Positions 25,179 through 35,809 of a stretch of 64,000 bases of DNA are shown here, piece by piece. The position numbers were made by a program, and so were the translations under genes. The stretch comes from JBQLZO01 sp052168315. Its GTDB lineage: Bacteria > Planctomycetota > Phycisphaerae > Phycisphaerales > UBA1924. Where the stretch lies: assembly GCA_052168315.1 (NCBI GenBank), contig JBQLZO010000040.1, positions 92,079 through 156,078 of the forward strand. Reading direction: 5' to 3'. The notes beneath the pieces were generated by a model. That model worked only from the letters and a program-made list of their open reading frames with translations. It was not told the DNA's origin and did not search any database. Within the stretch, counting starts at the first letter, position 1, and every line of letters starts with the position of its first letter.

Positions 25179-25693
25179 TGGCTTACCTGCTCGATGCCAA
25201 TGTCTTTATGAGTGCGAAGCAACTGCATTACGGCTTCGAGTTCTGCCCCGCCTTCTGGGACTGGCTCGTCAGGGAGCACCGCGCGGGCAAGGTGTTCAGC
25301 ATCGAGAAAGTCTCGGACGAGATCCAGGCCGGCACCGACGAACTCTCTCAATGGGCGGCGGGCTTGGACGACGGCTTCTTTCAGGAGCCCGACCAGAACA
25401 CGCTCGCCGCGCTCGGAACAGTCAGCCAGTGGGCTACGAGCCATGCGTTCCCGAACGGGCAACGATACACGCCCGCCGCCGTCAGTACCTACCTCCAGGT
25501 CGGCGACTACTACCTCGTAGCTCAGGCGCTGGCTGGCAAGCACACCGTCGTGACCCATGAAGTCCCGGCCAACACCATTCACAAGATCAAGATTCCCAAC
25601 GCCTGTTTGGCCTTGAAGGTGAAGTACATGACGCCCTACGAGATGCTTCGCAAAGAGAAGGCTCGGTTCGTGCTCGGGGGGCAAGCCTTATGA
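25178..25693 (+). CDS. PIN-like ribonuclease, DUF4411 family
   Basis: 171 residues. Starts AYLLDANVFMSAK with the first acidic PIN residue (Asp6); later conserved segments are VGDYYLVAQALAGKHTVVTH and the family end KIPNACLALKVKYMTPYEML. DUF4411 proteins are PIN-fold and are typically encoded right after an ImmA/IrrE-type gene, as here, forming a toxin-antitoxin-like pair. Start and stop overlap the neighbours. Acidic residues sufficient for a metal site are present, so it is probably an active RNase. Confidence 0.8.
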   Translation: MAYLLDANVFMSAKQLHYGFEFCPAFWDWLVREHRAGKVFSIEKVSDEIQAGTDELSQWAAGLDDGFFQEPDQNTLAALGTVSQWATSHAFPNGQRYTPAAVSTYLQVGDYYLVAQALAGKHTVVTHEVPANTIHKIKIPNACLALKVKYMTPYEMLRKEKARFVLGGQAL

Positions 25694-26115
25694 GCGAGCC
25701 CGTCACCCCGTCCAAACTCAGCGCCCCCACCGTCGCCGTGCTGGAGATGATCGCCGCCGGGCATTCCTACGAGCAGATCATCCAGGCCTACCCGGCGCTG
25801 ACCTATCGCGACATCTTCGCGGCGGCCGAGGAGGCGCTCGCGCTCGGCGAGGGTGGCAACGCCGCCCGGATCGCCCGGATCCGCGAGCAGCACCCGCGGG
25901 CCTACGAGAAGTGGACGCCGGAGGAGGAGCAACAACTCCGCGGCCTCATCGCCGCCGGGCACGCCGTCCCGGCCATCGCCCATCGGCTCCAGCGGCAGAC
26001 CGGCGCGATCCACAGCCGGCTGGTTAGGCTCGGGCTCAATGAGAAGATGCCTACAATCCCGGCCGAGGGGATGACAAACCTGCCAGATCAAGCGGCGGGA
26101 GGACATCATGGCTAA
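25690..26115 (+). CDS. DUF433-like plus SANT/Myb-like HTH protein
   Basis: 141 residues, start overlapping the PIN stop by 4 bases. The N-terminal segment VLEMIAAGHSYEQIIQAYPA LTYRDIFAAAEEAL (two adjacent pieces) looks like the DUF433 helix-turn-helix of VapB-type antitoxins. The C-terminal half, WTPEEEQQLRGLIAAGHAVP with AIAHRLQRQTGAIHSRLVRL, has the spacing of a SANT/Myb-type DNA-binding unit. It may be a DNA-binding regulator of the operon or the antitoxin of the PIN nuclease. The exact family was not confirmed. Confidence 0.6.
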   Translation: MSEPVTPSKLSAPTVAVLEMIAAGHSYEQIIQAYPALTYRDIFAAAEEALALGEGGNAARIARIREQHPRAYEKWTPEEEQQLRGLIAAGHAVPAIAHRLQRQTGAIHSRLVRLGLNEKMPTIPAEGMTNLPDQAAGGHHG

Positions 26116-26782
26116 GAAATCACCTAAGCCCGTAAGATCCAATGAGGATATCCGGGGCCTGATCTTGCAGTATTTCTACGATCGAAATGCGAATGCGACA
26201 AGCGCCCGCGGGAAGAAGGGGTCAGCTGTCAAGATCAGTGATGTCAAAAAAGAGCTCAAAGCAGCGCATGAGCTGTCCCAGCAGGAGGTGCAGAGCAACC
26301 TCACCTACCTTATTAGCCAAGGCTGGATCGAGGAAGAGGTGGTTGAAAAATCATTTACCACTCAGAGAGGCACCGCCATTCCCTCTGCCACATCTTTTTA
26401 CAAGATCACCGCCGCAGGGATTGACAAGATTGAAGGCCCAGGAGAATTCACTATGCCCAGATTCCATGGCATCAAGATCGAGGCTACCGGCCAGAACATC
26501 ATCACGCTTGGCGATGGGAATCAGATCAATGCCCAATTCAGCGAACTGGGCACCGCTCTTGCGGACCTTCGCGATGCCATCACTCGCTCGCCGGCACAAG
26601 AGCAGGAAAAGCTCTCGTATGTTGCGGACATCGAGACGATCCAGACACAGCTCGCGAAACCAACTCCCAACAAGAGCATCATCCGATCCGCGTGGGAGAC
26701 CGTGCAAGTGGCCGCGACATTAGACGGATGCGCCGGACTGGTAGCGCGGGCGGGCGCACTGATCACAGGATTCCTGTCATGA
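26108..26782 (+). CDS. unknown winged-helix protein inside the defence operon
   Basis: 224 residues; start overlaps the previous gene by 8 bases. Residues about 10-100 look like a winged helix (SQQEVQSNLTYLISQGWIEE). A middle segment IKIEATGQNIITLGDGNQIN is short-repeat, beta-like, of the kind found before effector domains in defence genes. The C-terminal part has charged helices, then SIIRSAWETVQVAATLDGCA and a hydrophobic end (GLVARAGALITGFL) that may insert in a membrane. No family could be named. A gap of 97 bases separates it from hsdS, the only sizeable gap in the operon. A regulator or a membrane effector are both possible. Confidence 0.55.
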   Translation: MAKKSPKPVRSNEDIRGLILQYFYDRNANATSARGKKGSAVKISDVKKELKAAHELSQQEVQSNLTYLISQGWIEEEVVEKSFTTQRGTAIPSATSFYKITAAGIDKIEGPGEFTMPRFHGIKIEATGQNIITLGDGNQINAQFSELGTALADLRDAITRSPAQEQEKLSYVADIETIQTQLAKPTPNKSIIRSAWETVQVAATLDGCAGLVARAGALITGFLS

Positions 26783-26878
26783 CCACTCAGTTGCGTTTCT
26801 ACATTGGGTGTTTGGCGAGCCTCCTCATCGAGTTGGACTTGTTCGCAGTTCCAGCAGAATTGGACGGAGGGGGTGGCG

Positions 26879-28206
<1,328 letters not shown>

Positions 28207-28210
<4 letters not shown>

Positions 28211-29355
28211 CGACAAGCTCTGGAGATCTCGTCGCCTTCTCCGACGCCGCCATACGCACTGAATTAGAGATGGTAGAGAGGCTGCTTTCGCAGAGTCGCC
28301 GACTGTTCTTGATGGGTGCGGGGTGCAGTAAGGTCGCGGGGTTGCCATTAACGACTGAACTATGCGATCTCGTCATGCAATCCATGAAGGATGCCAAGGC
28401 AACGGCGCTCCTGGAATCCATTCGCAAAGAGTACGATGGAGACGGCAGGGCGACAATCGAGGACTACCTCAGTGACATTGTCGATCTGAAAGCCATGGCT
28501 GATCGACGGGTTCAGCGCGGTTGCAGCAAGGGCACAATCTCATACCAAGGAGCCGATTACGCTGCGACTGAGCTTGACGCTGCACTCAGTGAGATTAAGC
28601 GAGGTATCCGCGTCGCGATCAGCAGTGGCACACCAATCGATATGACTCACCACCGCCGCTTTGTGCGGCATGTAGATGGGCTCCTGACAGATAAGCCATT
28701 TTCTCGCAGACGGACTGACTATTTCGTACTGAACTACGACACGCTTATTGAGGACGCTCTTGGCAGAGAGCGGATTCGCTACAGCGACGGCCTAGCGGGT
28801 GGAATCACGGGCTGGTGGGATCCTTCACGGTTCGATGATCCGAATCTGTCTGCGAGAGTAGTGAAGCTGCATGGATCGATCGACTGGTGCCTATTCGACC
28901 ATGACTATTTTCCAAGCCGGCTGCGACCTACCGGCATTGAGTCTTCCGCTGAGGAACAGGTCATGATCTGGCCTACGGCGACCAAGTATCGCGAAACCCA
29001 ACTCGACCCCTACGCACAGGTGCTCGACCTTTTTCGCCGTGCTCTCCGTCCCGGCACCAGCGAGGATGCCGTGCTGATGATCGTTGGCTACAGCTTCGGC
29101 GACACACACATCAATCTGGAGATTGAGCGTGGGCTCAAGGATTCAGGAGAGCGACTAAGCGTGCTAGCCATGTGCTACGACGATATTCCACCGCTAGCCC
29201 TCAAGGGATGGCTCACGAGCGCCAGAATTGGTCAGCAGGTGAGGGCCTATTGCCGGAACGAGATGTGGCATGGAGGAGAGGTCACAAAGTACACGCAAGA
29301 TGTGCCTTGGGGTGACTTCTCGATTTTGGCTCGTCTACTGGGAGGTGAACGATGA
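28207..29355 (+). CDS. SIR2-like NAD-binding effector of a SIR2-HerA defence module
   Basis: 382 residues. Sirtuin-like motifs in order: GAGCS at 37-41 (LFLMGAGCSKVAGLPLTTEL), NYDT at 175-178 (DYFVLNYDTLIEDAL), LHGSIDW with the conserved His222, and VLMIVGYSFGDTHIN. In anti-phage SIR2 proteins this fold depletes NAD+. The Cys in GAGCS replaces the usual Gly-x-Gly-type residue but is common in this subgroup. The start overlaps hsdS, the stop overlaps the HerA gene by 4 bases, matching the known two-gene SIR2-HerA system. Its location inside a type I restriction operon is unusual. Confidence 0.88.
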
Positions 29356-31118
29356 GCGAGAACATGCCTGATCGTCCGATCGAGAATCTCACAATCGCTA
29401 CCGTTATTGAAGTAGATGGCACCCATGTTGTTGCCCAACTTGATTCGGACTTGGTGGAACTATCAAGAGTGTACCGCGGGGATCTCTATCCAGTCGGGCA
29501 GTTTGGATCCATCTTGAAGATTCACTTTGGCCGCCGTATCCTATACGCCTATGTCGCCCGCCTCAGAATGAAAGCGGACTTTGATCGCGAACGGGGAATC
29601 ACTGATGTCGCGAACTCAGATGCACGCATCATCGAGGCAGACCTCTTCGGTGAGGCGGAATGGGAGCGGATCGCTGATGCGAATGGCGAAACAAAATGGC
29701 AAATGCGTTTTGAACGCGGTATTTCGACATTTCCGTTGCCTCAGCAGCGGGTGTATCTGACGCCGAGATCTGAGCTTCGCGCTCTGTATGGCCAGCAGGA
29801 GGCTTCGGCACTGGAACTCGGCGAGCATGTCGGAGCGGGAGGTGCCAAGTGCTTCGTTGATGTCAACGCCATAGCTTGCAAGCACACTGCGATTCTCGGT
29901 TCGACGGGGTCGGGCAAATCAGCAGCGGTGGCCGCTCTCATTCACGGCATCGTCGGACTCAAGGAAGCTTCGGAGCAGTGGTCGCCGCGAGTCGTGATAC
30001 TCGACCCACACGATGAATACTCCAAGGCCTTTCCAGATTGCGCCAAACTTGCCACCGATGACAGCTCGCTGTCCTTGCCTTACTGGTTGCTGAGTCTCGA
30101 AGAGACGATTGCCTTGATCATCGGTCGTACCGAGTACGCGGCTACTTCACTCACGAACATCCTTCGGAACGCGTTGATCGATGCTCGAAAGGGCGGAGCA
30201 GAAGCTCTGGGCCTAAGCCCTGATGGCATCACCGCAGATTCTCCAATTCCGTACCTCCTCGGCGACCCGCACGGCCTCGACATCTTTGGCAAACGGGACG
30301 AGGTATTGGAGGAGACCGGACTCGTCGGTGCGATTAATGCCCAAAGGCCTGAGGGAAAGGACAAAAAGAACCACGGCGACTATGCAAAGTTGATTGAAAG
30401 GCTGGCGTCGCTGTGCAAGGACTCGCGATTGTCATTCATGATGAAACCCTGGGACGGCTCAACAGACCATTTTGGTTCGATCGCTGGCCAGTTCCTTGCT
30501 GGCGACAAGCTTGTCCGGATCGTTGATGTGTCCGCAGTGCCCAATGAAGTGGCGGGTGCTGCGAGTGCGGCGATGGCCCGCCTGCTGTTCAGCATCAAGC
30601 TTTGGCAGACCGTCGAAGAGCGGGCAAAGTCACCCGTTGTCTTGGTCTGCGAGGAAGCGCATCGGTATGTCCCCAATCGTGGAGATGCTCAGTACTCCGC
30701 CGCGCAGGACGCCATCCGCCGCATCGCGAAGGAGGGACGCAAATACGGCGTTGGACTGGTGCTCGTTTCGCAACGCCCCAGTGATGTTGAACCCACAGTG
30801 CTTTCGCAGTGCAACTCGTGGATTGTTCTTCGAATCACCAATGAAGCGGACCGATCGCATGTAAGGTCGGTTCTGCCAGACTCTCTTGCAGGTTTGACAT
30901 CCGTCCTGTCGGGGCTGCGTCGTCGAGAGGCTATTGTGGTTGGTCTAGCAACGGCTTTGCCATCCCGCGTTTTGATTCGTGAATTGGAGCCGGAACTCCT
31001 ACCCCAGTCTCATGACATCGACTTCGTTGCAGGATGGTCAAATGCGCCTACGACCGAGGATGACCTGACTAAGGTGGCTAAGCGATGGCGGTATCAAGAT
31101 CGGCGGGCTGCCGAGTGA
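29352..31118 (+). CDS. herA: HerA/DUF87-type ATPase, partner of SIR2
   Basis: 588 residues. An N-terminal HAS-barrel-like beta region (about 1-130) is followed by the FtsK/HerA ATPase core: Walker A GSTGSGKS at 183-190, Walker B VVLVCEEAHRYVP, a VSQRPSDVEPTVLSQCNSWI segment containing the sensor and Arg-finger region, and the C-terminal RRREAIVVGLATALPSRVLI typical of HerA. It would form a hexameric ring assembling with SIR2, as known for SIR2-HerA. Its own N-terminal motifs show no nuclease. The start overlaps SIR2; the stop overlaps the possible GTG start (31115) of hsdR. Confidence 0.9.
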   Translation: MSENMPDRPIENLTIATVIEVDGTHVVAQLDSDLVELSRVYRGDLYPVGQFGSILKIHFGRRILYAYVARLRMKADFDRERGITDVANSDARIIEADLFGEAEWERIADANGETKWQMRFERGISTFPLPQQRVYLTPRSELRALYGQQEASALELGEHVGAGGAKCFVDVNAIACKHTAILGSTGSGKSAAVAALIHGIVGLKEASEQWSPRVVILDPHDEYSKAFPDCAKLATDDSSLSLPYWLLSLEETIALIIGRTEYAATSLTNILRNALIDARKGGAEALGLSPDGITADSPIPYLLGDPHGLDIFGKRDEVLEETGLVGAINAQRPEGKDKKNHGDYAKLIERLASLCKDSRLSFMMKPWDGSTDHFGSIAGQFLAGDKLVRIVDVSAVPNEVAGAASAAMARLLFSIKLWQTVEERAKSPVVLVCEEAHRYVPNRGDAQYSAAQDAIRRIAKEGRKYGVGLVLVSQRPSDVEPTVLSQCNSWIVLRITNEADRSHVRSVLPDSLAGLTSVLSGLRRREAIVVGLATALPSRVLIRELEPELLPQSHDIDFVAGWSNAPTTEDDLTKVAKRWRYQDRRAAE

Positions 31119-31120
31119 GC

Positions 31121-34100
31121 ATGCGCTTCACCGAATCCGTCGTCGAAGCCGCCGCCCTCGAATGGTTCGGGGAGCTTGGCTATGCCATCGCCCACGGCCC
31201 CGAGATCGCGCCCGATGCCGCGCGGCGTGAGCGATCGTCCTACGGCGATGTCCTGCTCATCGACCGGCTCCGGAACGCGCTCGCCACGCTCAACCCCGAG
31301 ATCCCCGCCGGGTGCCTGGAGGAGGTCGTCCGGCGTCTGCAGCGGCCGGAGCAGCCCACGCTCATCGAGAACAACCGGGCGATGCACGCGCTGCTCCGCG
31401 ATGGGGTGGATGTGGAATACCGGCTGCCCGATGGCTCATCGCGCGGCGACAAGGTCTGGCTCTTCGACTTCGACAACCCGGAGCGCAACGACTGGCTCGC
31501 GGTGAACCAGTTCACGGTGGTCGAGGAGATCGGCTCGAACCAGCACGACCGCCGGCCGGATGTGGTGGTGTTCGTCAACGGCATCCCGCTGGGGGTGCTC
31601 GAACTGAAGAACGCCGCCGATGAGGATGCGGATATCTGGAGCGCGTACAAGCAGTTGCAAACCTACAAGGCGGAGATCCCGAGCCTGTTCGTGAGCAATG
31701 CCGTGCTGCTGGTGAGCGATGGGCTGGATGCGCGGATCGGCTCGATCACGGCGGGCAAGGACCGCTTCACGCCATGGCGCACGGCGGACGGCGAGGAAGT
31801 CGCGCCCAAGTCGCGGCCGCAGCTGGATGTGGCGATCAAGGGCATCTTCGACCGCCGCTGGTTCCTCGATTATGTCCGCAACTTCACGGTGTTCGAGACG
31901 GGCGACGGGCGGACAGTGCGGAAGATCGCGGCGTACCACCAGTTCCACGCGGTGCGTAAGGCCGTGGACGCGACGGTGCGGGCGTCGAGGCCGAGCGGCG
32001 ATAAGCGGGCGGGCGTGATCTGGCACACGCAGGGCTCGGGCAAAAGCCTGACGATGCTGTTCTACGCCGGGCGGCTGATCGAACAGCCTCAGCTTGAGAA
32101 CCCGACGGTGGTGGTGCTGACCGACCGCAACGACCTGGACGGCCAATTGTTCGCCACCTTCGCCGGCGGCAAGGCGCTGCTGCGCCAAACACCCGAGCAG
32201 GCCACCGACCGCGGCGACTTGCGGACACTGCTCAAGCGGGCGAGCGGCGGGGTGATCTTCACGACGATCCAGAAGTTCCTGCCCGATGATCGCGGGAACG
32301 AGCACCCGCTGTTGTCGGATCGGCGGAACATCATCGTTATTGCCGATGAGGCGCATCGGAGCCAGTACGGCTTCCGCGCGAAGATCGACAAGGAGACCGG
32401 GCAGGTCGGTTACGGGTTCGCGAAGTATTGCCGCGATGCGCTGCCGAGCGCCACCTTCATCGCGTTTACGGGCACGCCGGTGGAGAGCACGGATGTCAGC
32501 ACCCGGGGCGTGTTCGGCCACGAGATCGATGTGTACGACATCGAGCAGGCCATCGAGGACAACGCGACTGTGCCGATCTACTACGAGGGTCGGCTGGTGA
32601 AGCTGGGGCTGGATAGCGTGGCCGCCGAGTCGATCGACGAGGAGATCGACGAACTGACCGAGGGCGAGGAGCTGTCGTCGAAGGAGAAACTCAAGACGAA
32701 GTGGGCCGCGCTGGAGGCGATTGTCGGTTCAGAGGAGCGGGTGCAGCAGGTGGCCGAGGACATCGTCGCGCACTTTGAGGACCGGCTCTCGGCGATGGAC
32801 GGCAAGGCGATGGTCGTGGCGATGTCACGCCGCATCTGCATGGCGCTGCACGATGCGATCGTGAAGCTCCGCCCGGAGTGGTACCACGATGACGACGATA
32901 AGGGAGCTATCAAGGTCGTGATGACCGGGAACGCGAGCGAAGGCCCGGAGATCGCCAAGCACGCCCGCAATAAGCAACGCCGGGACGAGCTGGCCAAGCG
33001 ATTCAAGGATCCCACGGACCCGCTGAAGCTGGTGATCGTGCGGGATATGTGGCTGACCGGCTTCGACTGCCCCTGCATGCACACGCTCTATGTGGACAAG
33101 CCCATGCGCGGGCACGGGCTGATGCAAGCCATCGCGCGGGTGAACCGCGTGTTCCGCGACAAGCCGGGCGGGCTGGTGGTGGACTACATCGGCATCGCGG
33201 ACCAGTTGAAGAAGGCGCTGGCGACCTACACCGAGAGCGGCGGACAGGGCCGCACGACGATCGACCAAGGCGAGGCCGTCGCGGTGATGCTGGAGAAGTA
33301 CGAGATCGTGGCGGCGATGTTCCACGGCTTCGACTACGGACGCTTCTTCTCGGCCAAAGCATCGGATCGCATGGCGGTGATCCCCGAGGCTATCGAGCAC
33401 ATCCTCGCGCTGGATGATGGCAAAACCCGGTATCTGCAAGCCGTTCTGGAGCTGGCCAAGGCGTTTGCGCTGGCGGTGCCGCATGAGGAGGCCCTCGCGA
33501 TCAGAGATGAAGTGGGGTTCTTCCAGGTGGTGCGAGCGGGCATCGTCAAGACAACGACCACCGGCGGCAGATCACCCGAGGATCTTGACACAGCGGTGCG
33601 GCAGATCGTGTCCAAGGCCGTCGCTTCCGAAGGCGTGGTGGACATCTTCGCGTCGGCAGGCCTGAAGAACCCCGATATCTCGATCCTCTCCGACGAGTTC
33701 CTCGCCGACATCCAAGGCCTACCCCAGAAGAACCTCGCCCTTGAAATGTTGCGCAAGCTGATCAACGACGAGATCAAGGTGCGAGGCCGGAAGAACATCG
33801 TCGAAGCCCGCTCATTCCGCGAGATGCTCCAGGCGTCCATCCTGAAGTATCAGAACCGAGCGATCGAGACGGCGGAGGTGATCCAGGAACTCATCGATCT
33901 CGCCAAACGAATGCAGGCCGCCCAGCATCGCGGCGAAGACCTCGGACTCAGCGAGGCCGAGATCGCCTTCTACGACGCGCTGGCCAACAACGAGAGCGCC
34001 GCACTGATGGGCGATGAGATCCTCAAGACCATCGCCCGGGAACTCGCCGACCGCATCCGCCGGAGCGCCACCATCGATTGGACGATCAAGGAGACTGTGC

Positions 34101-34231
34101 GAGCTGAGATGCGAGCGATGGTGCGGCGGATTCTACGAAAGTACAAGTACCCACCCGACCAGCAAGAAGCGGCGACGGAATTGGTGCTGTCGCAGGCTGA
34201 GACACTGGCAGCTGAGATTTCGCCGAGGTAG
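31121..34231 (+). CDS. hsdR: type I restriction endonuclease, R subunit
   Basis: 1036 residues from ATG 31121; GTG 31115, overlapping the HerA stop as GTGA, would add two residues. The N-terminal PD-(D/E)xK nuclease has RPDVVVFVNGIPLGVLELKN at about residue 145-164. The SF2 translocase carries Walker A QGSGKSLTM at about 304, DEAH at about 407 (ADEAHRSQYGF), TGTP (IAFTGTPVE) and a C-terminal RecA domain with MQAIARVNRVFRDKPGGLVV. The C-terminal helical part assembles with HsdM/HsdS. It is full length and intact, so the restriction system is probably active. Last gene of the operon. Confidence 0.95.
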   Translation: MRFTESVVEAAALEWFGELGYAIAHGPEIAPDAARRERSSYGDVLLIDRLRNALATLNPEIPAGCLEEVVRRLQRPEQPTLIENNRAMHALLRDGVDVEYRLPDGSSRGDKVWLFDFDNPERNDWLAVNQFTVVEEIGSNQHDRRPDVVVFVNGIPLGVLELKNAADEDADIWSAYKQLQTYKAEIPSLFVSNAVLLVSDGLDARIGSITAGKDRFTPWRTADGEEVAPKSRPQLDVAIKGIFDRRWFLDYVRNFTVFETGDGRTVRKIAAYHQFHAVRKAVDATVRASRPSGDKRAGVIWHTQGSGKSLTMLFYAGRLIEQPQLENPTVVVLTDRNDLDGQLFATFAGGKALLRQTPEQATDRGDLRTLLKRASGGVIFTTIQKFLPDDRGNEHPLLSDRRNIIVIADEAHRSQYGFRAKIDKETGQVGYGFAKYCRDALPSATFIAFTGTPVESTDVSTRGVFGHEIDVYDIEQAIEDNATVPIYYEGRLVKLGLDSVAAESIDEEIDELTEGEELSSKEKLKTKWAALEAIVGSEERVQQVAEDIVAHFEDRLSAMDGKAMVVAMSRRICMALHDAIVKLRPEWYHDDDDKGAIKVVMTGNASEGPEIAKHARNKQRRDELAKRFKDPTDPLKLVIVRDMWLTGFDCPCMHTLYVDKPMRGHGLMQAIARVNRVFRDKPGGLVVDYIGIADQLKKALATYTESGGQGRTTIDQGEAVAVMLEKYEIVAAMFHGFDYGRFFSAKASDRMAVIPEAIEHILALDDGKTRYLQAVLELAKAFALAVPHEEALAIRDEVGFFQVVRAGIVKTTTTGGRSPEDLDTAVRQIVSKAVASEGVVDIFASAGLKNPDISILSDEFLADIQGLPQKNLALEMLRKLINDEIKVRGRKNIVEARSFREMLQASILKYQNRAIETAEVIQELIDLAKRMQAAQHRGEDLGLSEAEIAFYDALANNESAALMGDEILKTIARELADRIRRSATIDWTIKETVRAEMRAMVRRILRKYKYPPDQQEAATELVLSQAETLAAEISPR

Positions 34232-34295
34232 CTTCGCACTACTCCATGGAAGCCAGATGTCGAATGCGTAGGCCTAAGGCGAGATTGATTGATGG

Positions 34296-34886
34296 CTAGC
34301 GACTCTTCAACATCCTATCCTCTGGATTTAGGCAGAATACCGTTCGAGTTCTTCGTACATAGGGTACGGCTCGCAATTTTTGAATGATAAAATCGCCAGT
34401 CTGATCGAATAGCGAATCAGATGCCAAAAGAACAACACAAATGTCATGGACTGCGCCCAGCATGACCTCAACAGCGATGAGTGTAACAGCAATCTGCTTG
34501 TCCTTTTGAAATTCCTCTCTGATTTCCTTGGCAACACCAAATTGGTAATTCACGACCTTGCTGTGCTTTTCGGGAGGGTCCAGCTCGATAAAGATGTATA
34601 TTTTTCGAGTTCCCCTCCTTCTGCTTGCAACTACGGTCAGCCCTTCGTTCAGAATCCCTTCATCGATCATCTCTTTGACGGCCTTGTCAATGGCCGATGT
34701 TCCCCATGAATCGTCACTGCCTTCAGGATCATCTGTTGTGCTGCATATGCGCTCCTTGAGTTCAGCACGGCTCAACGTGCCGGTACTGAGGACTTGGTTG
34801 AAGATTGCTGTTCGGAGTTTCTCGCTGGCCAAGGTGGCGCTCCTATTTTTGGGTGCGAATGCGTCAATGCAGAACCGAGATGCCAT
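34296..34886 (-). CDS. unknown protein with winged-helix region and Lrp-like end
   Basis: 196 residues, convergent with hsdR. N-terminal SEKLRTAIFNQVLSTGTLSR and IDKAVKEMIDEGILNEGLTV look like a winged-helix DNA-binding part; the C-terminal segment (AVEVMLGAVHDICVVLLASD, LRAVPYVRRTRTVFCLN) has the pattern of the ligand-binding RAM domain of Lrp/AsnC regulators. Lower GC than the restriction genes. No obvious ribosome binding site; the start was taken as the first ATG. A regulator of the nearby region is a plausible but unproven role. Confidence 0.55.
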   Translation of the reverse strand: MASRFCIDAFAPKNRSATLASEKLRTAIFNQVLSTGTLSRAELKERICSTTDDPEGSDDSWGTSAIDKAVKEMIDEGILNEGLTVVASRRRGTRKIYIFIELDPPEKHSKVVNYQFGVAKEIREEFQKDKQIAVTLIAVEVMLGAVHDICVVLLASDSLFDQTGDFIIQKLRAVPYVRRTRTVFCLNPEDRMLKSR

Positions 34887-35061
34887 TGTAGCAGTTCTAG
34901 AGTCCGCGAGTCGGATTTTGGATGCCTAAATTGGGTGAATTGCGGACAACTAGAGGGCATACTGTCTGTGTGAGGGATTTTTGGGCTCGCCGGGAGACGA
35001 TTTTGGACCGATACTCTCTGGCATGTGCCGGTCCCAGAACCCTCAGCCTAGGAGCTTCGCG

Positions 35062-35388
35062 ATGATCGTTCGTCAAGATCACCTGTCCGAGCTGAAGCCG
35101 CCTCAAACCGAAAGCCCTGAAGGTAGGTGGCAATGTGGACACCCTCCGCCTCCTGCGAACGACGCTGGCGATGTTCACTGGGAAGATGTGCGTGACTGGC
35201 TCGATCGCCTCGATATCTACACACGCGTTTCCAGGGGGCAGGAGACGCTCGAATGCAGGGCCTGTCCTGAACAGCCAATTTTAGGCTTGAACCACCCGAA
35301 CAGATTTAATATTAACACGGCAGGGCACATTCCATATCAGCAGGTTCAAGATCTTCTCGCAATCTTGCGTATGAGTGGTCGTGCTTGA
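35062..35388 (+). CDS. small protein, possibly HicA-like toxin
   Basis: 108 residues from ATG 35062 (AGGAG seven bases upstream). The C-terminal half (LDIYTRVSRGQETLECRACP and FNINTAGHIPYQQVQDLLAI) follows the order of HicA dsRBD-like toxins: a basic strand, a central His-containing strand and a final helix with LLAILRMSGRA. Key HicA signature residues are weak, so this is a tentative call supported mainly by the HicB-like gene that follows. Low GC compared with flanks. Confidence 0.4.
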   Translation: MIVRQDHLSELKPPQTESPEGRWQCGHPPPPANDAGDVHWEDVRDWLDRLDIYTRVSRGQETLECRACPEQPILGLNHPNRFNINTAGHIPYQQVQDLLAILRMSGRA

Positions 35389-35419
35389 TGAGTGTATTGT
35401 TAGCTGGGGTGCTGGGAGG

Positions 35420-35770
35420 ATGGTCAACGAATCGGATGAGAATAAGATCCCTCAGGAGTTGTGGGATCTTGCGGATGAATGCACATATCTCTTTGCAGAG
35501 GATCCCTATGCAAAGCAACCCTCGTGGCGTTTTCATGGCGAGATTATGGAGCTGAGGGGCGTATACGGGTTTGGTGGCACCCGAGAGGACGCCAAGCGGG
35601 TTGTACGCGAGCGTGCCGCAGAGGCATTATACGCACTGTGGTATCAGGGCTTGCCATTGCCCAAGCCAGGCGATGATAGCCGAATTCGCGAGAATGGTTT
35701 GCCGGTAAGCTGCGCAACGCGGATGCGTCGTCAGGTTATTCAGAATAGGCTGAAGGAAACAGATAAGTAA
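35420..35770 (+). CDS. HicB-like protein
   Basis: 116 residues from ATG 35420; a GTG at 35375 in the same frame overlaps the previous gene and is the alternative. The central segment SWRFHGEIMELRGVYGFGGT REDAKRVVRERAAEALYALW (two adjacent pieces), then YQGLPLPKPGDD, follows the HicB partial RNase H-fold pattern with its strand-strand-helix and the final Pro-rich turn. No C-terminal ribbon-helix-helix is clear. Together with the gene before it this may be a diverged HicAB pair, placed just outside the defence operon. Confidence 0.45.
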   Translation: MVNESDENKIPQELWDLADECTYLFAEDPYAKQPSWRFHGEIMELRGVYGFGGTREDAKRVVRERAAEALYALWYQGLPLPKPGDDSRIRENGLPVSCATRMRRQVIQNRLKETDK

Positions 35771-35809
35771 TTGCAATCGGCTTCATGATACGAAGTTTGA
35801 TGTGCCAAC

